Shown: positions 1-11,419, numbered from the stretch's first letter. The stretch: 64,000 nucleotides of DNA from Schistosoma mansoni (GCF_000237925.1 NW_017386027.1:1240001-1304000), one strand, 5' to 3'. Numbers and translations are program-made. The notes: a model not told the origin generated them from the sequence alone.

Positions 1-109
1 TAACTGTTTGTTAATATATATATGTTGAATGACGTTGAACGAATTCACATGAATAATCTAACATATGTGATGTAACGATACAGCGAAAAAAACAATATAG
101 AATAGTATC

Positions 110-245
110 AGAAGGGGGTTTTGTAGAGATTTTAGTAATTTTATATTGTTGAAATCATGAGTCAATTGAAGCTAGATCATCATGGAAAACCTGGTAGAAC
201 TGGACGGCCGTCTCGTCCTATTGTGGGACTCCTCAGCAGTCCTGA
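110..245 (-). repeat. H2 hammerhead SINE, 3' part
   Basis: Read on the minus strand, the copy shows the hammerhead core CTGAGGAGTCCC, then GGACGA, then a GTC cleavage triplet, followed by the 3' region ending near AAAACCCCCTTCTGA. The tRNA-like 5' part is missing, cut off where the A repeat begins after about 245. The base after GGACGA departs from the GAAA of better copies (it reads GAGA), so this copy is probably not active. Confidence 0.75.
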
Positions 246-278
246 AACCCGGCTTTAATACTAGTTAGCACACACTGG

Positions 279-812
279 CCCCCCAAATACCCTGCTACAG
301 CCGAGAGTGGGGAGAGTCCGTTCTCTCTCTCCAAATGCTCTTACATGGCCACACGTATATAGCCTCTGTCACGGAAGTCCTACTCACTGCCTTCTCACAG
401 TGGCAGGGGTGTTGTTTACGAAATTGAGAGGACGAAAAGCAAATGTCCGGCGCTTTAACCGGGTTGATGGACACGGTGAGTCCATCTAGGGGAGTTGGAA
501 AACCCTGATTCTAAACCAATGGTGCACATGGGCTGACTCCAGTATCCTGAGGGAACAAATGGCGTATGAATCAATCGTTGGTCACCGGCTACCATGGAAC
601 TGCATCTGCTCACGATGCTCCACCCACTACCTTGTGGATTGGACCTTTAGGTCAAAGGCTTGGGGTGTGGGCCCCTAAGAAAACCACCTGCTTCGGTTTG
701 GGCACCTGGGCAGTATCACAGCCATGACAAATTCAAATGAGATTTGTGTGGCGCATATATATCTGGTGCTTCCTTGTACCAATATTTATGTGTTTAAATA
801 AATAAATAGCAT
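279..812 (+). repeat. A repeat, near full length
   Basis: This is one of 17 copies or fragments of an interspersed unit of about 520 bases. In this orientation it begins CCCCCAAATRCCCTGGTAC and ends CCAATATTTATGTGTTTAAATAAATAAA. The AAAT-rich end suggests a retroposed, non-autonomous element, but I saw no clear polymerase III boxes and cannot name the family. Confidence 0.85.
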
Positions 813-921
813 ACCCTGGCAATACTAAGTGAATTTGTATTTTTCGTATTACAATCAGAGACATCACTAACATGCTATTCAGATCGTATGATTTGTAATA
901 CACCAATCATTTATTGTTTTA

Positions 922-1000
922 GCCCAGGACAGAGTGGGTTGGAGAATGCTAGTCGGTGACCTATGCTCCTTGGGAGTAACAGGCGTAAGTAAGCAAGTAA
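922..1000 (+). mobile_element. RTE-1 LINE, 3' terminal scrap
   Basis: The last codons of the RTE-1 open frame (GCCCAGGACAGAGTGGGTTGG onward, matching better copies at 48279-48660) are followed by the family's GTAAGTAAG-type tail. Only about 80 bases survive, an extreme 5' truncation of the sort LINEs commonly show. Confidence 0.75.
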
Positions 1001-1349
1001 GCATTTAACATTTCCATTATATATATCGAAAAATAAGAAACCCAAACTCTGATAATAAGTCGAATAATCGGTGAAAATCAAATATTCTTAATGTTAATAT
1101 TAACTGATGAGCTAAGGTCATATTCTTCAAATGAATCAGGTCAAGTTCAACTTGTTGATTCATTATTCCGTTTCCTTAAGAACACTTCGTTTAGAACTTT
1201 TTCTTTAAAGTAAATCAGTAGGAGTATTAACAGAAAGGTAATGATTAATATCATTGATTTCTAAAGCAAAAGTTGAAGGTTATGCATCTATGCATCTATG
1301 TAGATAATATGATCCGTAAATATAACCGAGTTAATGGAATTCAAAGATG

Positions 1350-1480
1350 GATAGAGGCTAGTAGTGGAATCCAGGATGAGCGATACTTCGTCCTACTTGG
1401 GATTCGTCAGCTGGATGTACCTGCATCTCAGAGTTGATGTTCACTCTGGGACTCGAACCCAGTACCTTTCGAGTTAGATA
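1350..1480 (-). repeat. H1 (Sm-alpha-like) hammerhead SINE, single arm
   Basis: The minus strand reads CAGCTGACGAATCCCAAGTAGGACGAAG followed by ATCCTGGATTCCACTACTAG, which matches the schistosome Sm-alpha hammerhead layout. The GAAA of the core reads GAAG here, so catalysis is doubtful. No plus-strand partner arm is visible next to it, unlike most H1 copies in the window. Confidence 0.75.
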
Positions 1481-1684
1481 TTAATTACTTCTTAGACTTA
1501 ATCCAAATTTAAGTGTTCTATATTCTTCCGATGGCTCCTCGTTCAGTTGTCAGCTTTCACCTTTATAAATGATTAAGCGACAGTACCCTTAAGTAATTTC
1601 TGGAGATAGTTTGATCGGAAGAAAATTCACGTCACGTACTATCTATGGTCTATGAAGAGTTAGCAGATCGAGGCTTCTGAAGAG

Positions 1685-1870
1685 TCTTAAACTATGAAGA
1701 AACAAGTCCTGACTAGGTGAGCAGGATGATCTCGAACGCTGTTAGAGGTATAAGGGGCCGTAACTACTTATTTTCCCACTCCGTGAAAAGATAATTCTTC
1801 TTGAGTTAGGCATGGTTTCGACGACTTTAGAGAGTGACTGCATAGCCCTAAGGGACAACAGCTTGAAGGA
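1685..1870 (-). repeat. B repeat fragment, diverged
   Basis: The reverse complement runs from the CAGTTGTCCCTTGGGC-like part to the GCCCTCATACCTCTAACAGC-like end of the 555-base B repeat seen intact at 26536-27090. It is clearly more diverged than the copies inside MCM8, so it is probably an older insertion. Confidence 0.65.
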
Positions 1871-1899
1871 TTTGTGTGAGTAGCTACTGATATTAGTTT

Positions 1900-2860
1900 C
1901 GTACCTTCAGAACTTACCACCGGTGGTATGGTGTTACTTTTAAAGTTGATCTTTCTAACCACCTCTTTCTGTTCTGAAAAGGCGGCATCTCTATAGATGT
2001 TATCAGTTTGAGGGAAACATCTCACTTCTATACAGTCAGTAGTACGAATTCTGCCTCAAACCCTAAGTTTGCTGCTTTCAGTCTTACTATTCTCCAAGCA
2101 ACCTGCCTGAAATGACAAAACCTAAAGGAACGAGTAATTCAAACGGTAGAACTTAATTAGGTCAACATGACATGAAAGCCGATTACCACATTAAGGTAGA
2201 TAGCTACGGTGAATACAATTTACAATGTATAAGACATTCAAATTTATTAATGTCAATAACTAGTTCATGTTACCCGCTCTTAATTGTAGAAACTTTATTA
2301 TTGATCCCGACAACATAGTTAAGACTAAATTAGAATTGAGTCTTTCAAATCATTTTGATAACTTTGTTTGTCATTCATCATCCTTAGAAACAATTAACTT
2401 CGTGTGAATTTGTCTTCTTATGAACAATAATGTGAAGCTAAACTTAAAACCATGTGATTACCCCATAATTTAATAAATCAGATCGATATCAAAATGCTTA
2501 TTGATTATAGATTGAGTACTAGAGTTCTACAAATTCTTCAGTATTCTCAGAATCTTACTGATCTGGATTAGTGACATTTCCTTCATAAGTAACATCTAGT
2601 CGTGTAACACTGAAGCAGTATATATAAATAAGAGAAAGTTCCACATCACTTACACACATTCATACAAATAAGTGAACAGTTAAATTATATAAACTGTATC
2701 TTGACAACTGAGAATAATGAATTTATTAGGCGAAATTTCGAATTTCTAAATTAAGGAAAGCCAGTGAATACTAGAATGATTTAAGTTACTAAGCTAATAA
2801 ACTCCATGTCCTCTATATTGCCTTTCAAATCATGGAATAAAACTTTATTTGAATCTTCCC
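1900..2860. other. No gene recognised
   Basis: AT-rich sequence. I see no exon-like frame with splice sites and no repeat shared with the rest of the window. Confidence 0.5.
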
Positions 2861-2864
2861 ATAG

Positions 2865-3110
2865 ATGTTTAGGACTGCAGTTGATCAGTATGTTATTGGC
2901 CTATGTGCATACTATGCACATTGCCTCGATATAGCCTTAATTCACAAGCATTATAAGCAAAGACAAATAGTGGGTAGTAGTGGAATCCAGGAGGCGCGTT
3001 TCGTCCTATTTGGGATTCGTCAGCTTGGTGTACCAGCATCTCAGAGTTGATGTTCACTCTGGGACTTGAGCCCAATACTATTCTCTCCAATTACCTACTG
3101 AATCCTGATA
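2865..3110 (-). repeat. H1 hammerhead SINE, left (minus) arm of a head-to-head pair
   Basis: The minus strand shows a tRNA-like 5' end, then CAACTCTGAGATG, then the hammerhead core CTGACGA with stem II around CCCAAATAGG, then GACGAAACGCGCC and a CTC triplet at the predicted cleavage site. A 3' tail of about 110 bases follows, ending at GTCCTAAACATC. The same tail appears at 60712-60835. The catalytic core bases are intact. The triplet is CTC rather than the usual GTC, which still fits the NUH rule. Confidence 0.8.
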
Positions 3111-3111
3111 G

Positions 3112-3290
3112 CCACTTGCTTGTGCTAATTGGATAGCGCGATGGCGTTTGAAGAGAATGGTACTGGGTTCGATTCCCAGAGTGAACATCAACTCTGAGAT
3201 GTTGATACACCCAGCTGACGAGTCCCAAGTGGGACGAAACGCTAGTCAAACTAGATTCCATTGTTAGCCACTATCCATCTTTCCTTATAA
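3112..3290 (+). repeat. H1 hammerhead SINE, right (plus) arm
   Basis: A plus-strand copy begins within a few bases of the minus copy. It has a box-B-like GGTTCGATTCCCAGAG at about 3166, then CAACTCTGAGATG, then CTGACGAGTCCCAAGTGGG, then GACGAAACGCTAGTC. Core and GTC cleavage triplet are present, but the short stem III next to GAAAC no longer pairs well. The two arms could fold into one long hairpin. Confidence 0.8.
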
Positions 3291-3615
3291 AACAACCAAA
3301 TTTCACAGTTCACACAGTTTTGGAAACAATCAAGAGGTAGTGGTGAATAAACAAAGAATACCTAAGTTAAAAAAAATTTACCAACAACAACAAAAATCAG
3401 TGAACTAGTCACCTAAACTATTCATACAATATTTTAGTAGTTAATCTTAGTCAATAGATTAGATAACTTTCATAATTATCATCTGATAAAAAGAAAATAG
3501 TTAATTAACTTCTATTTAAATGAAACCTTAAAGATCTAATTATATATAATAATCATGCATTTAATACGTGTAGATGTTAATTCCAAGATGAAGTTCAAGT
3601 AATTCTATTGAACAT

Positions 3616-4130
3616 TATTATTTAAACACATAAATATTGGTACAAGGAAGCACCAGATATATATGCGCCACACAAATCTCATTTGATTTGTGTGATACTG
3701 CCAAAGTGCCCAAACTGAAGCAGGTGGTTTTCTTAGGGAGCCGCACCCGGAGCCGTTGACCTAAAGGCCTAATCCACAAGGTGGTGGAGCATCGTGAGGA
3801 GATGCAGTCCCATGGTAGTCGGTGACCAACGGTTGATTTATACGCCATTTGTTCCCTCAGGATACTGGAGTCAGCCCATGTGCACCATTGGTTTAGAATC
3901 AGGGTTTTCCAACTCCCCTAGGTGGACCCTCCGTGTCCACCAACCCGGTTAAAGTGCCAGACATTCGCTTTTCGTCCTCTCAATTTCGTAAACAACAGCC
4001 CCGCCACTATGAGAAGGCAGTGAGTAAGACCCCCCTGACAGAGGCTGTATACGCGTTGCCATGTGAGAGCATTTTGGAGAGAGAGAACGGACTCTCCCCA
4101 CTCTCGGCCGTACCAGGGCCCTTGTGGGGC
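3616..4130 (-). repeat. A repeat, near full length
   Basis: A complete-looking copy in minus orientation, from the AAACACATAAATATTGGTAC end to GTACCAGGGCCCTTGTGGGGC. It carries part of an open frame (3933-4145) that recurs in other A copies. Confidence 0.85.
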
Positions 4131-4588
4131 ATATTAAGCAAATGAAATCAATGATAAAAGTACACAGTTATCCATTGAATCACAAATGAATGGTGATAAT
4201 ATCATTTCATAAAGAAAAAAACAACTGGGATCTCAGATCAATCACTTTAATGTATTGAGCTTATAGTGAGATCTAAAGAATTTTGGATTTCATTTTGTGT
4301 GATTAAACAGAGGATATAAAAATAATCTAACAATAATTTACCATCATATATATGTGTGTATGGGTTGAGATGTTCTTCATATACCTAAACCGAAACAGGT
4401 AGTTTCTTGAAAGGAACACTTTTTACCTTACAGTCTAAGAGCTTAGTCCCTTAGTAACAGGTGGTCAAGATAAATTCGTTCGCTATTCACTCTCTAGATA
4501 TCCTGGAGGTCATGTACACCGTTGAGCAGGTGTCATAGTTCTCAAATGCTTTTAATTAGGAGCCGTCTCCACCATCATAATTTAACCA

Positions 4589-5112
4589 GACTCCAAATAC
4601 CCTGGTACGGCCGAGAGTGGGGAGGGCCCGCCCCCTCTCTTGAAATGCTCTCACATGGCCACACGCATACCGCCTCTTCCAGGGAAGTCCTACTCAATGC
4701 TTTTTCGTGGTGAGAGTGTCGTTTACGGAATTAAAAGGATAAAAAGTGAATGTCCAGAGCTTTGAACCGGTTAGTAGATATGGAGGACCTACCTAAAGAT
4801 GGAAAACCACAATTCCAAACCAATGGTGAACATGGGCTCCACTATCCTAATGAAACAAAATGGAGTATAAACTTATTATTGGTCACCAACTACCATGGGA
4901 CTTCATCTCCTTACGATGCTTCACTACCTTGTAGATCAGACCTTTAGGTCAAAGGCTCCGGGTGTAGCTCCCTAAGAAAACCACCTGCTTCGTTCTGGGC
5001 ACCTGGGCAATATCATAGCCCTCACATAATTAAGATGAAAGGACAATTTCTTGTGTGGCGCATATATATCTGGTGCCTCCTTGTACCAATATTTATGTGT
5101 CCAAATAAATTA
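4589..5112 (+). repeat. A repeat, near full length
   Basis: Plus-orientation copy from TCCAAATACCCTGGTACGG to ATATTTATGTGTCCAAATAAA. It forms an inverted pair with the copy at 3616-4130, about 460 bases apart. Confidence 0.85.
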
Positions 5113-5234
5113 AAATGAAATGAAAATCAGCTGAAGATAAAGGCTGATTGTAAATTAACAGTTATTTATAAATGTGATGGTAACAACCATCCATTTATGA
5201 AGTACAATCTTCAAGTGATTTACATAACAAAGAG

Positions 5235-5340
5235 TCTAAGAATTCGATGTTCATCTTATTGTGCTAACGAAGTATGGCAACTTGGACCGATGCATATGTG
5301 TGCCTAGTCCTACGTTGTAGCTGACTGACTGACTAACATA
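5235..5340 (+). mobile_element. RTE-2 LINE, 3' tail
   Basis: Contains the conserved 3' end of the RTE-2 family: GTGCTAACGAAGTATGGCAA, then TTGGACCGATGCATA, then CCTACGTTGTAGCTGACTGACTGAC. The same tail recurs at 6250, 25155, 41560, 47970 and 51870. Confidence 0.7.
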
Positions 5341-5839
5341 ACAAAGAGTATAAACTATGTAAATATACATATAGAATCATGTTAAATCATTAGTAACTAT
5401 GATATCTATTTCATTACTAACAGATCAATTAAACCATTATCATATTGATAAATTTTCTTACAAAAACAATGAGAATGTACTTCATTAAGACAAAAAACAG
5501 AAAAAAAACGTATTAATTAATTCTAGAACAAAAAATACGTGCATTCAAACACATAAAAATAATAAACCCACACAAGTACACTTGAACATTGAATATAAGG
5601 GAGTAAATGAAGCATAGGATAAGGAATAAGTATTATCTATACGCCTATAGAATAATTAACTACATATAATTCAACTTTAACTATATACTAATATGAAATA
5701 ATAAAATGATCTTAGATCGATCAAGTTACTGACCAATTAATACAACTCATTAGTTAAGTATAGGTTTAGGTACATAATTTGAGAAGTGGACGGTAAACTT
5801 AATGATTAATGAAAAAGACTAACATTTCAATGACAAATA

Positions 5840-6130
5840 CTGCTACAGAGCCTCTCGGTCTATAGAGTCAACTGCTGCTTTTAAGTCAAGAAAAACTATC
5901 ATTGTCGGACGCCGATAAACATGTCTGTGCTCTAAAACCTAACGAATAGTGAATATGTGGTCGATGCAGCTACGACCAGGTCTGAAGTCAGCATGATTTT
6001 CTCGTGTTTGCAGTTCTTGAGTCTTAGTTAGGTGCCCGATAATTATTGAGGCAAGTATTTTAAATGCTATGTTAGTCAAACTAATTCCAATGGTTGGAGA
6101 CTCTAGATGACATGGCTCAGAATCGATCAC
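5840..6130 (-). mobile_element. RTE-2 LINE, reverse transcriptase fragment
   Basis: On the minus strand a 63-residue frame ends QTRENHADFRPGRSCIDHIF. The FRPGRSC-IDHIF signature belongs to the finger/palm part of RTE-type reverse transcriptase. Below it the minus strand continues with ATTGTCGG-type codons for the VFLDLKAAF region, but interrupted. It is a broken piece of about 300 bases. Confidence 0.7.
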
Positions 6131-6249
6131 AATGGTGTAGGTGTATACACTCTTTATCTTCCCTTAAACCTTGAGATTGAAATCGCTTCATATTTGTCTT
6201 TCTTCCTGTACTATATCTTTATATACAACTTTTCTTTTATATATTACCA

Positions 6250-6365
6250 CCACTAAATTAACTATTTCTATGAATCCGGTGTTCATCTTGTTGTGCTAAC
6301 GAGGTATGACAACTTGGACCGATGGATATATGTGCCTGGTCCTACGTTGTAGCTGACTGACTGAC
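6250..6365 (+). mobile_element. RTE-2 LINE, 3' tail
   Basis: Matches the copy at 5235-5340: GTGCTAACGAGGTATGACAA to GTAGCTGACTGACTGACT. It abuts a minus-strand piece of the same family at about 6366, so pieces of at least two insertions or an inverted one meet here. Confidence 0.7.
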
Positions 6366-6715
6366 TCGTGAACAATTCTGAGCTGTCGCCGAGCGCCTCC
6401 AATTAGGTAGTCTGCAACTAATAACATAGCTCACATCAACAGTCAGATATTTCACAGGCTGATTCTACGTCTTGATTTGGTCATACCTAGATTTTTTCCA
6501 GCCTCCCCCCCCCTTTACTCCAACCAACACAAGAAATCGAGGTAGGTGGTAACTGGGAGCACATAGAAATGGTCCAAACCACCTCAGTTGATAAAAACCC
6601 AAAGACATCAATCGATTTACTATTTTTGAACAGTTTTTAAGCCTAACTTCAACACTAATCACTCAGTCTCCGGACAGTCAGACGTCTGAACTATAAAATC
6701 ATCAAGCTACCAGCT
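6366..6715 (-). mobile_element. RTE-2 LINE, 3' coding fragment
   Basis: The minus strand encodes QLRWFGPFLC followed by GGGWKKSRYDQIKT, a decayed form of the [10 protein letters not shown]...[14 protein letters not shown]-terminal block seen at 25500-25706. A run of nine G residues on the minus strand lies in this block and probably shifts the frame. Confidence 0.6.
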
Positions 6716-6719
6716 GGCG

Positions 6720-8035
6720 ATACATGAAAGTAATTAACTGCAGACTACTAATTTTAAAAAAACATACCAAATAAAATTACATAATTTAAGTAGCAATAAA
6801 TAAACCTTTCAACTAAAACCATCTACAGAACATGAACAGAGTGTTTATTTCAGTGCACACACTTATATAGACTGATGCTAAACTGAGTTAAATTTGATGT
6901 TATTTTGGTTAACTATTTCATAAATCGTCAGGATTACTGTACATGAAACAAGTTTGATAGGTGGTCTGAATCACCATACATCTCTAGAGAGCACAGAAAA
7001 TTAACTCAGGAAGTTAAAAAAAACAACTAATGGAACTGAAATAAATAGGATTCTGAATTCTCGATTTGAAAAAAGAAACCGAATTTATCAATATCATGAG
7101 GCCCCACTCAAAGTTTACGACTGAAGCTTTATAGACCACTTCTGACCAATGTAAATCAGCGATTATCTACCTTTCATTATCCAGGTTCTACTCAGACCGA
7201 AATAAATCAGATTTATTATTCGAAACAAACAACACATATTGTTGTTCAACTACTAACTGAGTATATGTGTTGATAAAAAACCTAACCATGTATTTTACGT
7301 TCATACACTTTCAACTAAACCAAACGATTCAATTTTAGTTAAACTCGGCTAACTAGCACTTGTATAATCAGCTTAGGATTCAACCTACAATATGAGAGCT
7401 AGTAGTAATCTCTAAAATCCGAAATTGAAATCCATCTATACGGTTACCATTGACATGATGACTTTGTATCCCCTTGTTTGAGAATAAGACCGAGGATCTT
7501 TGAGACACGACTCAAGTAGGACACCATTAGTGTTCTGTCTTTCGTCTAAATTGCTTAGAAGTTTAAGGTTGAAAGGCAGTGAGAATAATATTAATATCAC
7601 AGACTGATTTAACAGCCAAATGATAGATCAGCTGAAGTGTGTCCCCCTATGGCCATAAAAACCTGTCTGGAAATTGAACAAAGGGAGTATCTCATCAATG
7701 GCAGTCTTACGAACCAGTTCCGGAGTTTCTTAAATACGATTGGTATAATTACTTGAGTAATCAAATTTAGATTATCTAATTAACCTCAAGTGTGAGGACG
7801 AATGACACTGGGTTGCTAACAAAAACAAAACAGATGTAATGACATTCGATCCTGTAAGCCCATGGTTTAAATGCAGATACTGCAACCATTAGGTCACTAC
7901 TCCGCTAATAAAAAAGCTTGAAAGCTCTTAACAAACGTCTTTCTTTGTCACCAATGATGAAAACAGACGAAACACAAGTCACTGGTATTTAAATCAAATG
8001 CATACGTTATTTTTGGGGAATCAAAACCCACTTTA
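6720..8035. other. No gene recognised
   Basis: AT-rich. I found no exon with supporting splice sites and no clear copy of the window's repeat families. Confidence 0.45.
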
Positions 8036-8037
8036 CA

Positions 8038-8330
8038 AGCAGAGAAGGATAGCAGCTAGAAACGGAACCCAAGACGCGTGCTTCGTCCTATTTGGCACTC
8101 ACCAGCTGGATCTACTTGAACCCCAGAGTTGATATCCACTCCGAAAATCGAGCCCAGCACCATTCTCTTCAAATGCCATCGTGCTATCTACTAAGCTACT
8201 GAGTCCAGATAACCACTAGCTGGTGCAATGGGGTGAACTTTAGTTCATTTCATTTGCAAAGGATGAACATACGCTAATAAGGCACTGACCGATCGCAATC
8301 CTAAACGTCAATAGGAAGACTTAAACAACG
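8038..8330. repeat. H1 SINE, decayed head-to-head pair
   Basis: The left arm (8038-8230) is in minus orientation: the reverse complement shows CAGCTGGTGAGTGCC and GGACGAAGCACGCGTC, with substitutions in the hammerhead core (CTGG for CTGA, GAAG for GAAA), preceded by the tRNA-like region. At 8240-8320 the plus strand carries the H1 3' tail (ACATACGCTAATAAGGCACTG, then CCTAAACGTCAATAGGAAGA). Only the tail of the plus arm remains. Probably an old copy without ribozyme activity. Confidence 0.65.
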
Positions 8331-8334
8331 GATA

Positions 8335-9370
8335 CGGAAATGAATCAAAACCTACTTCGTTAACTTTATATGGCTAACTTTCTCACACTACTTAGTTCCT
8401 GTATTGCTGAATGATATAGTGAATACAGACAGAGGCCCTGACTTCATACTACTTAAAAAATTGGCCCTACAAAATGATATTTAACAACTGGTCAATTAAA
8501 GGAGCAGCATTGACAACTATTACCTAAGGAACAGATTAGAACAGTTAATCTTTATAGGACCCTGTAAGTCTGATATAAGATAGTAGGCGGTTACATCTAC
8601 AAATTTCATGTACGTAACAACAGCAACACGTAAACACAAATGTCGCCCAAACTTAGTGTGATTTCCTGCTTGGTGAACCTATCGCATTATAGCTGTAACA
8701 AGACGGTAATGAGTGGTGACTCTGCTTTCATAAAAGTCACATGGAATAAACTCAGCTTTCTATTGGATTTCTATCATTCGGTCTTTCTAACTGTGGTTGG
8801 AAACCCTAAGACTTGATAAGCTATAAATCAGATATGTCTAAAAGGTTGATGACACATACGCCATTCATCAAATCTACAGTCTAATGATTGATGTACGAAA
8901 CGAGAGTGACATGCTTAGGACTGTTATCCCCAAGAGGTTTGCTGTAGTCTGTACATCATGAAACAAATAAAGAGAGGCTTTGAGATGACTGAAAGGTAGG
9001 ATCGGATGTACTTTGATGTAAGAAACAATGACTATGCGAATTAATCGACTCACGATTATCCGGAAACTCGAAATGAATTACTTTTGTCTTCCTACTAGTG
9101 AGAAGAATCCCGATTTCACAGTCCTTATTTCAGTAGGATGAACGAGTACGAAGAGTTTAACATTAAGGGGACAAGCATTAGATTTCTGCTTACAGACAAA
9201 CCAAGAGTGGTCTAAATGTTTCAAACACTCAGTAAACATTAAAGGTGAAATAATTAGCACGCTTTCTAGAAACCTAAGCACTTAAAAACGCAAAGGGATA
9301 CGACAAACAACAAAACACTATGTTTAGTAACAAGATCTAAGCTAAATAAAGAAAATATGATTTGAGCGTA
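8335..9370. other. No gene recognised
   Basis: No supported exon and no clear repeat. A 67-codon minus frame at 9078-9281 has no family signature, and I do not call it a gene. Confidence 0.45.
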
Positions 9371-9374
9371 TGTA

Positions 9375-9545
9375 GCTAGCCCCGAGCAGTTGTTTCTTGC
9401 GTACTAAGGTCACGCTCCCGAATGTCCAAAACCACTAACATAATAACGCCTCTTTCCAGATTCCTCAGAAATAAGTATACTTCGAGAGTGCGGGCAACCG
9501 CAAAAAATAACAAACCCCTCCGTACCTCTAAAGCCACTTGAGATC
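9375..9545 (+). repeat. B repeat fragment, strongly diverged
   Basis: Follows the 3' third of the B repeat: GAGCAGTTGTTTCTTGCGTA, GTCACGCTCCCGAATGTC, GTGCGGGCAACCG, CTCCGTACCTCTAAAGCCAC. It is the most diverged B copy in the window. Confidence 0.5.
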
Positions 9546-9549
9546 ATAT

Positions 9550-10372
9550 AAGAAACACATAGATCAAGCCCAGTTAACTTAGTCTATATAAAACATTTAA
9601 ACACTACTAGGAATTGTCCTCATTGCATTTACAAAAGGGTGATTAAATAGATGAATCACAGTAGAAAATTAGTAAGTGGACAGCATTTATTATTGAATAT
9701 TCCCGTGCAACTAAAGACTAACAAAACTTACATAAGGATGACAAGTCACTTGACTATATAATTCTCATCTAGTCATCTTATTAAAAGCCTGTAAACCTTA
9801 AATCATTACGAAACACTGTCCAACACTAGCAATGGATACTTCGGATACTAGGAAATAAAGAAAACCTAGCCTTCGAAGAGTCAGTGCTAATTCTGAAGTC
9901 TTCCGGACAAATATCGGAGAAAGCCAAACCGAAATAAAAATCGACACCTTACACTCAAACTGCCAGACTATAAACAGGGTGTCAGAGGACTACAGTAACA
10001 ATAACCTTACATCAATCTAACAACCGTTACACAAACCAAGAAATGAAAAGTCATAGCTTATGAACAAGAATCTTAAAGCAATTAGCTCCAAAAAAACCTA
10101 AGTGACTTACAGTTACGACAGACAGACATTAACTAGGAGAAAACGATATGATAAACAAATTTTATTGACTCGACTTTAACACAAGCAGATGAGTCTCTAA
10201 ATCACAGGCAAGGAAATTACATTTAAGTGAAATAATAGGTTTCTCAAGGCGCATCCAACCAGAAGAAATGAAATTATGGAAACGCGAGACTAAATGCCAG
10301 TTAGGATTGTACAAGAAAAATAGTTATGTACAAGAACGAATTACTGTGGTCATTACTACTCAAACTTTATCT
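9550..10372. other. 3' flank of UBE2A, no other gene seen
   Basis: AT-rich sequence downstream of the minus-strand UBE2A gene. Part of it is presumably that gene's 3' UTR. No other supported feature apart from the polyadenylation signal listed separately. Confidence 0.45.
10161..10166 (-). promoter_or_regulatory. Candidate polyadenylation signal for UBE2A
   Basis: A minus-strand AATAAA about 210 bases past the UBE2A stop codon. It is the nearest canonical hexamer I found. In an AT-rich genome such hexamers also arise by chance. Confidence 0.45.
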
Positions 10373-10837
10373 TCACACATCTTCTTCGTACCAGCTTTCC
10401 TCAACACAAGCACGAACGCGTTTCTCATATTCGCGTCTATTTTCCACATAAAGTTGAGCTGCCATGCTGTTAGCTGGGGAGTTAGGATTTGGCTCATCCA
10501 AAAGAGACTGAATAGATGTCAATATGGCTAGTACATCATAAGTGGGACTCCAAGCGTTGGAAAGAATGTCTAGACATATGCTACCATCAGCATATACGTT
10601 TGGATGAAACATTTTGGACGTGAATACAACTCTTGGAGGCTTATTAGGATAGTCTTCTGTGAAGTCTAAACGAAGTTTGAATGTTCCATCCTCAAAAGCA
10701 GTATCGTCCGGTCCAAAGATAACAGCATTCCAAATCATAACATTGTCTTCAACAGGAGAACCACAAATACCAGGAGGTGGGTCAGACTGTAGGCGTTTCA
10801 AGTCACGCAGAAGTCGTCTTTGTGCTGGGGTTGACAT
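10373..10837 (-). CDS. UBE2A: E2 ubiquitin-conjugating enzyme, RAD6/UBE2A-B type
   Basis: The product carries activated ubiquitin as a thioester and, with RAD18- or BRE1/RNF20-type E3 ligases, modifies PCNA and histone H2B in the nucleus (established for the family). The 154-residue frame starts [17 protein letters not shown] and is collinear with animal UBE2A throughout. Visible marks are the HPN motif at residues 78-80, catalytic Cys88 in [16 protein letters not shown] at 96-102, the [17 protein letters not shown] block, and Ser120, the known phosphosite of the human protein. The start is supported by family length and by an A at -3. The C terminus (SWYEEDV) is two residues longer and more acidic than the human SWRDC end. 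The whole coding region is one exon, while the window's other multi-exon gene is split many times. It could therefore be a native intronless gene or a retrocopy that stayed intact. A candidate AATAAA lies downstream. The paralogues UBE2A and UBE2B cannot be separated here. Confidence 0.96.
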   Translation of the reverse strand: MSTPAQRRLLRDLKRLQSDPPPGICGSPVEDNVMIWNAVIFGPDDTAFEDGTFKLRLDFTEDYPNKPPRVVFTSKMFHPNVYADGSICLDILSNAWSPTYDVLAILTSIQSLLDEPNPNSPANSMAAQLYVENRREYEKRVRACVEESWYEEDV

Positions 10838-10839
10838 TT

Positions 10840-11415
10840 CTAGAACAAGATGTACATCACAAACGTCAGAAATGTAACGAATACTTGACCCTAAATCAAC
10901 AACGGAAAAGTATCCTAAAGAACCCGCCTATATGTTGGGGGGTGAGAGGAACGATAATCCATTGGTACAATTGACAAAAATCACTTACGTTTCAATGTAC
11001 TCATGATAAAATTAAAAACATGAAAAATTGCCGTCTACTTAACTTATGTGATTATTTATTCCAAAAAATACGCTATGGAGTTGTGAGAAAACCTGAGATT
11101 TCGGAAAGTCTCTAACACCAGTTTTCTGTGTTAAGATAGCATGTCAATTTCAGTTTCAGTTTGGAAAGGACAGGAGGCTAGTTGGTCTGTGTTAGTTTTG
11201 GCAATGGTGGTCTCTCGGTTGATCCAACGTCCTTTTAAAATAGTAGACAGATGGAGCTTCAATCACTTGTTGGAATTATTATTTTCATGCGTTGATGATT
11301 CGATTGGAAAGTCGATAGTAAGCTGACAAGTAACTTGTCCTGGGCTTGTGAACATTTTTGGAGTGTCCTCGTAAATTTGAGGGTGTATGAGGTGCGAACT
11401 TACCACTAAGTAAAT
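10840..11415. other. 5' flank of UBE2A, no other gene seen
   Basis: The minus-strand promoter and 5' UTR of UBE2A should lie in the first part. I see no clear TATA box at a convincing distance. The rest has no supported feature. Confidence 0.4.
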
Positions 11416-11419
11416 TAAA

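Noticed and set aside
307-489. 60-codon plus frame and similar frames in A repeats
   Set aside because: It lies wholly inside an A repeat, and the same sequence recurs in other copies with stops. Treated as repeat sequence, not a gene.
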